Assembly: GCA_963732905.1 (NCBI GenBank)
Contig: CAVTBM010000009.1
Coordinates: forward strand, 1-64,000
Source: DASQZK01 sp963732905
GTDB lineage: Bacteria > Bacteroidota > Bacteroidia > Bacteroidales > GCA-2748055
Length of the DNA: 64,000 nt
Direction of reading: 5' to 3'
Below, one piece after another: positions 62,434 through 64,000 of the stretch. Within the stretch, counting starts at the first letter, position 1. Each line of letters opens with the position of its first letter. The position numbers and the translations under genes were made by a program. The notes beneath the pieces were generated by a model, which saw only the letters and a list, made by a program, of their open reading frames with translations, did not search any database and was not told the origin of the DNA.

Positions 62434-64000
62434 TTACTTCATCAGAATAACCTGCCTGGTGAAGTATTTCCCGCCAATAGTCAGCCTTACCAGGTAGAGT
62501 CCGGCAGGCATATCAGAAAGGTCTGTTTCCATGGATTCTCCGTCGGTGAAGGTCAGATTCCTGATCGTCCTTCCGGAAAAATCGATGATGCTTAGCGTTA
62601 TCTTATGTCCCGGCGCCAGGTCAGCTTTACCAGTACATTTGATCCTGATGATGCCGGTGGTCGGATTCGGGTAGACGACGGGTTCCGTCAGATCCTGGTA
62701 ATTCCTCTCCACTCCGGTATTGCTGTTTTCATATCCCGGTGTGGATAGGGCAGCTACAGACCAGGGCCCGGTACCATCGGGATACCTGGCCAGGGATATG
62801 TCTGATGACAGGGCAGGGAATGAGACGGAATCGATAACGACCATGTCTTCACCGATTTGTTTGAAGAGTCCGGCCTGTTCCCCCGATTTATCCAGTTTGA
62901 ATCCCAGGTGCAGGACACCCTCATCAGGCTCATTGTCGGCCCATAAAACGATAAAACCGCCGGCAGGAACCGTGGTGACTTCGGGCTGTGTGGCCGGGAT
63001 TTTCCACTTCGCCGGTTTACCCAGTGAATCGGTCATGAATAAACCGCCAAGATCTACATCTTTCATTCCTGCATTGTAAATCTCGATCCAGTCATCATGG
63101 TTCCCAAATTCATCTACAATACCGTTGGTATTACCGGCCATGATCTCATTGATCTTCAGTTCCGGGATGTCATCATCACTCTCCAGCCGGGCCGTGATCT
63201 TTGTTGCACCTTCAATATTGATTTCCACCGGATTTTCTGTAAAAGATACCGGTTCCCCGCCATTGACGGAAGGATCCTCAACGGTCCATTCGATGAAACG
63301 ATAACTGTCGGTCGTCGATAATGAAAGATTCAGGACCAGCCCTTTGTAATATTCGGCAGTGAAATCCTGACTGTCCAAAGGTGTCCCGTCAAGGGTGATT
63401 TTACCTCCATCCTCACAAATGATCTCTACCGGCACTTTATCACCCTGCTGCAGACCAAACGTTTCCGCAAGCTGACTGAGGGCATAGTGCGGCCTTTGGT
63501 TGGCAAAATCCCGCATTCCCTGGATGTTTTGACGCCAGGCTGGCATTGAGGTTATACCGCCGTCAGCCGACCACCGGGCGATATGTCGTGGCATCTCATT
63601 CTCCAGGTTGGCACTCAGGGAGTCGACGATATGGATAACCCTGCCGGGATTATACGTTGTACCGACCTGGCTGATGAATGCGCTTATAAATTTTTTCCTG
63701 AACGTTTCGTTCTGCGTCAGCTTTATGAAGGCCATTGTCGCCCAGGGAGCTTTCTCTCCTTTCCTGACATAATCGTCGATATCGGGATTGAGAGCTACAG
63801 GAAACATATTGGTTGAAGGCGGCGCCCACTGAAAGCCGTTAAATCCGAAATCCATATCGAAGAGCATCCACCTCCACTTTCCTCCCGCGGCCTCCGGCCT
63901 CCACAGCCTGTGATTATTTGCAGGCCAGTCAATATTGCAGCAATAGATCTCGGTAATCATGTAACTTATAAATTCATCAATATCAATCATCGATGCGGCG
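62434..64000 (-). CDS. CotH-kinase/lamin-tail T9SS protein, 5' end beyond the window
   Basis: The frame runs off the window edge, so only the C-terminal 521 or so residues are visible; the ATG at 63990 is internal and is preceded in frame by AAS. The visible start (MIDIDEFISYMITEIYCCNI and WRWMLFDMDFGFNGFQW) is the end of the CotH spore-coat/kinase-like domain. A lamin-tail domain (LKINEIMAGNTNGIVDEFGN, with DWIEIYNAG) lies in the middle, and a type A T9SS domain begins at VYPNPTTGIIRIK near the C-terminus. CotH-type proteins are secreted protein kinases in the known cases; in Bacteroidota the role is open. Confidence 0.85.
   Translation of the reverse strand, partial: AASMIDIDEFISYMITEIYCCNIDWPANNHRLWRPEAAGGKWRWMLFDMDFGFNGFQWAPPSTNMFPVALNPDIDDYVRKGEKAPWATMAFIKLTQNETFRKKFISAFISQVGTTYNPGRVIHIVDSLSANLENEMPRHIARWSADGGITSMPAWRQNIQGMRDFANQRPHYALSQLAETFGLQQGDKVPVEIICEDGGKITLDGTPLDSQDFTAEYYKGLVLNLSLSTTDSYRFIEWTVEDPSVNGGEPVSFTENPVEINIEGATKITARLESDDDIPELKINEIMAGNTNGIVDEFGNHDDWIEIYNAGMKDVDLGGLFMTDSLGKPAKWKIPATQPEVTTVPAGGFIVLWADNEPDEGVLHLGFKLDKSGEQAGLFKQIGEDMVVIDSVSFPALSSDISLARYPDGTGPWSVAALSTPGYENSNTGVERNYQDLTEPVVYPNPTTGIIRIKCTGKADLAPGHKITLSIIDFSGRTIRNLTFTDGESMETDLSDMPAGLYLVRLTIGGKYFTRQVILMK

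Overview
The window reads as chromosomal DNA of a member of the Bacteroidota, most likely an uncultured Bacteroidia lineage. The grounds are five proteins with type IX secretion (T9SS) C-terminal sorting domains, a SusC/SusD pair under an ECF sigma/FecR switch, Bacteroidota-type promoters (TTTG about 20 bases before TAnnTTTG), LytTR signalling and short lipoboxes of the LxSC type. No rRNA, tRNA, CRISPR array, transposase or integrase was recognised.

Bases 1-12,450 are an accessory, visibly AT-rich tract in which every gene points right. It holds a HigBA toxin-antitoxin pair, T9SS cargo proteins, small membrane proteins, a VOC-fold lipoprotein, a decayed MazEF pair (one in-frame stop in each gene, antitoxin start missing), an outer-membrane barrel, a LytS/LytTR two-component pair, an alpha/beta hydrolase and an Xre-ImmA peptidase/PIN-domain pair. 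Several spacers between these single-gene units are long imperfect inverted repeats with GTTRRRY-like ends, and two spacer sequences recur. The layout resembles an integron gene-cassette array, but no integrase lies in the window.

Bases 12,600-23,820 (all minus strand, more GC-rich) are a polysaccharide-utilisation-like locus: ECF sigma factor, FecR anti-sigma factor, SusC, SusD, a PKD/CBM9-like surface lipoprotein and a large DUF4874/DUF4832 T9SS protein. No classical glycoside hydrolase is present. It is followed by an array of a 156-base unit (about 7.5 copies), a frameshifted ABC-F ATPase and a serine hydrolase of the beta-lactamase fold.

Bases 28,990-35,830 (plus strand) are a compact catabolic operon: GntR regulator, DMT-like sugar permease, xylose-isomerase-like TIM-barrel protein, Gfo/Idh/MocA dehydrogenase, PGDH-like oxidoreductase and an ApnL-like lactonase. 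Together they fit the oxidative D-apiose pathway (D-apiose to D-apionolactone, D-apionate, 3-oxo-isoapionate, then L-erythrulose). A DUF3108 protein follows.

Bases 37,400-46,000 encode the high-affinity K+ pump and its sensor system, kdpF-A-B-(small ORF)-C-(broken GxxExxY gene)-D-E. A sequence resembling my recollection of the E. coli KdpE operator lies upstream.

The last third is mixed: a phytoene-desaturase-like oxidoreductase, a lipocalin-like lipoprotein, a beta-propeller lipoprotein, a DUF362 T9SS protein, a UshA-type 5'-nucleotidase, a secreted protein of unknown function, a multi-pass patatin-like protein, a class II aldolase/FGGY kinase pair and the 3' part of a CotH/lamin-tail T9SS protein cut by the window end. 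Two diverged copies of the 156-base-array element lie here as an inverted pair, and their hairpins show compensating base changes.
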